NCBI GenBank assembly: GCA_958420075.1
Contig: CATZIM010000121.1
Span: forward strand, 1 to 6,079
Origin: an uncultured Clostridia bacterium
GTDB taxonomy: Bacteria > Bacillota > Clostridia > Lachnospirales > Anaerotignaceae
Length of the DNA stretch: 6,079 nucleotides
Direction: 5' to 3'
The position numbers and the translations under genes were made by a program. Below the pieces are notes generated by a model. The model saw nothing but the letters and a program-made list of their open reading frames with translations. It had not been told where the DNA came from and ran no database searches. Shown piece by piece: positions 4,898 to 6,079 of the stretch. Numbering within the stretch: the stretch's first letter is position 1; the number at the start of each line of letters is the position of its first letter.

Positions 4898-4960
4898 CTT
4901 TCTCAGGGACATACTTCATAGCGGAGAGTATGATCTCTCCCCCAAAGAATCACATTCTTT
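4898..4960. repeat. Cluster of small hairpins between thioredoxin promoter and ABC terminator
   Basis: Three short stems fall within about 60 bases: CATACT (4910-4915) with AGTATG (4927-4932); GGAGAG (4923-4928) with CTCTCC (4935-4940), mutually exclusive with the first; and AAAGAAT (4944-4950) with ATTCTTT (4954-4960). No convincing gene is seen in 4836-4980. On the plus strand the cluster leads into the terminator at 4981-5011, so a small plus-strand RNA is conceivable; only a -10-like TATAAA (4889-4894) without a -35 box was found. Confidence 0.4.
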
Positions 4961-4980
4961 CTACTTCTTCCCCTTAGGAA

Positions 4981-5011
4981 AAGGCGGCTGTAAAAACAGC
5001 CGCCTTTTTTT
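4981..5011. terminator. Bidirectional intrinsic terminator after the ABC transporter genes
   Basis: AAGGCGGCTGT (4981-4991) pairs perfectly with ACAGCCGCCTT (4996-5006) around AAAA. On the minus strand it follows the permease stop codon at once and ends in four T; on the plus strand it ends in seven T (5005-5011). The stem shares its AAAAGGCGGCT edge with the terminator at 2673-2697. Confidence 0.88.
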
Positions 5012-5816
5012 ACTGGATAGATGTGTATTTTTTCGCCAAAATCACTGTCACTGCCAGATATACCACGGACATGACCACAGCGGAGATAGCCGCAGGGAGC
5101 ATAAAACTGCGGATACCCTGGAAAAACGCATCCAGATCAGCATTTGTAATGATGGCTGTCATGGTCTGTTCGATATATTCCGTTGACAGAGAGGGGATAA
5201 TCTCCATGACCTTTCCTTCTACAAAGCTAATGCCAAAGAAGAAGATCAGAACAAAAATGCCGTTGCCTTTGCGAATAAAAGGCAGATGCGCCAATGTAAT
5301 GGCAAGATAGAGCAGGGCCACTGTTTCCAGCATGCCCAGTGTCAGAAAAACGGCAATGAGAATCATGGAGCTGCGGATACCATCCATTGCCCAAACTTTT
5401 TCTACTTCCGCCCAGAACAATTCTGTACCGGATGGCGCAACGGCTCCGTAGATTATGGAAAAACACAGCAGCGCGCAAAGCACACAGACGATGATACCCC
5501 ACAAAGCTGCTGCCGCGTATTTCCCTGTCACCAGTTCCACAGAGGAAACAGGCAGGCTGAATGTGAGATACCCTTCATTGCCATACATACTTTTCTGATA
5601 CCGCAGGGCTGTATGGATGAGAAACAGAATCACCAGCACCACAATGGCAATGGTACAGCCGGAAATCAGCAAGGGCGCCTTTACCAGATAGGAAACATCC
5701 GTACCTCTGGTACGGTTTATGACTGTGGCAAAGGCAAAGAGCAGTGCAATGGCACTTGCCACACCGTAAAGCAGGCTGTTGGCCCGCAATTCCTGTTTCA
5801 TAACTTTTCCAAACAT
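5010..5816 (-). CDS. ABC-2 type transporter permease
   Basis: A 268-residue integral membrane protein with about six membrane segments (roughly 14-34, 47-70, 101-124, 150-178, 186-200, 237-260). The stretch YGNEGYLTFSLPVSSVEL (78-95), between the second and third segments, is typical of ABC-2 type permeases in Bacillota that export peptides or lipids. The start at 5816 shares its A with the TGA of the upstream ATPase (TGATG), and GGGAGG about ten bases upstream within the ATPase gene serves as the ribosome binding site, so translation is coupled. It would form the membrane channel for that ATPase. The substrate cannot be told from the sequence; exporters of this type are often involved in antimicrobial peptide resistance or cell envelope stress. 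The 3' end overlaps the terminator stem region. Confidence 0.88.
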   Translation of the reverse strand: MFGKVMKQELRANSLLYGVASAIALLFAFATVINRTRGTDVSYLVKAPLLISGCTIAIVVLVILFLIHTALRYQKSMYGNEGYLTFSLPVSSVELVTGKYAAAALWGIIVCVLCALLCFSIIYGAVAPSGTELFWAEVEKVWAMDGIRSSMILIAVFLTLGMLETVALLYLAITLAHLPFIRKGNGIFVLIFFFGISFVEGKVMEIIPSLSTEYIEQTMTAIITNADLDAFFQGIRSFMLPAAISAVVMSVVYLAVTVILAKKYTSIQ

Positions 5817-6079
5817 CAGCGATACACCTCCCGGAAATACTGGTCAATGGACATGCCCGTTTCCGCTCGAAGCACATCCACCTGTTCATTCAACAGCACC
5901 CGTCCCTGTTTCAGAAAAACAGCACGGTCGAAAATCTGCTCCACATCATGCACCAGATGGGTAGACAAAAGGATAGAGCTGTTTTCCGTATACTGGTTCA
6001 AAATGGTGGTAAGGATATAATCCCTTGTGGTAGGATCTACACCACCCATGGGTTCATCCAGCACAAAAAGCTTTGCTTT
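5816..6079 (-). CDS. ABC transporter ATP-binding protein, C-terminal part only
   Basis: Only the last 87 residues lie in the window; the frame continues beyond the right edge, so no true start is visible. Visible motifs, in order, are Walker B (KLFVLDEP), the D-loop (MGGVDP, where many relatives have TSGLDP), the H-loop histidine in LLSTHLVHDVE, and a C-terminal extension with FLKQGRVLLNEQVDVLR and MSIDQYFREVYR. The last motif is common in ATPases paired with ABC-2 permeases. The protein hydrolyses ATP at the cytoplasmic face to drive the permease encoded directly after it, with which it overlaps by one base. Walker A and the signature motif are outside the window. Confidence 0.93.
   Translation of the reverse strand, partial: KAKLFVLDEPMGGVDPTTRDYILTTILNQYTENSSILLSTHLVHDVEQIFDRAVFLKQGRVLLNEQVDVLRAETGMSIDQYFREVYR

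Noticed and set aside
4833..4919. 28-codon minus-strand frame (MKYVPEKGFYTCFCEKF...) upstream of thioredoxin
   Set aside because: No ribosome binding site at proper spacing; it ends inside the Fur-like palindrome and looks like chance.

Overview
All recognisable genes lie on the minus strand and are read from right to left. The window looks like a mesophilic anaerobic Bacillota genome, probably class Clostridia. Reasons: moderate GC (roughly mid-40s percent by eye), strong AGGAGG-type ribosome binding sites, stem-plus-T-run terminators after most units, a TPP riboswitch driving an ECF-type ThiW transporter, and a CD3324-family small protein. I cannot name a genus from sequence alone.

Layout from right to left. 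(1) 6079-5010: the C-terminal end of an ABC transporter ATPase, overlapping by one base with its ABC-2 type permease, closed by a GC-rich terminator that overlaps the permease stop codon. (2) 5009-4713: an intergenic stretch with several small hairpins, a Fur/PerR-like 15-bp palindrome and a good extended -10 promoter for a thioredoxin (4712-4398), which has its own terminator. (3) 4344-3941: an apparently complete unit (promoter, palindrome at the predicted start of transcription, strong Shine-Dalgarno, terminator) whose only product is a 31-residue membrane peptide at 4134-4039. (4) 3805-2864: an L-lactate/L-2-hydroxyacid dehydrogenase with a long A-rich 3' untranslated region ending in a terminator at 2697-2673. 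(5) 2656-400: a thiazole salvage operon. A perfect consensus promoter is followed by a TPP riboswitch and an intrinsic terminator, then thiW and a natural ThiM-ThiE fusion. (6) 399-1: a structured leader with overlapping inverted repeats and a possible 18-codon leader ORF, then the start of a CD3324-family gene that runs off the left edge.

How the genes work together: ThiW is expected to import hydroxyethylthiazole or a related thiazole. The ThiM half would phosphorylate it and the ThiE half would join the phosphate to HMP pyrophosphate to give thiamine phosphate, while TPP shuts the operon down through the riboswitch. No HMP-side enzyme (ThiC, ThiD) lies in the window. The other units appear independent: redox (thioredoxin), fermentation or NADH recycling (hydroxyacid dehydrogenase) and membrane export (ABC pair).

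Best leads: the bistable leader before the CD3324-family gene, the free-standing 31-residue membrane peptide unit, a 10-bp perfect antiterminator formed from the optional stem of the TPP aptamer, the ThiM-ThiE fusion, and the non-canonical substrate loop of the dehydrogenase.
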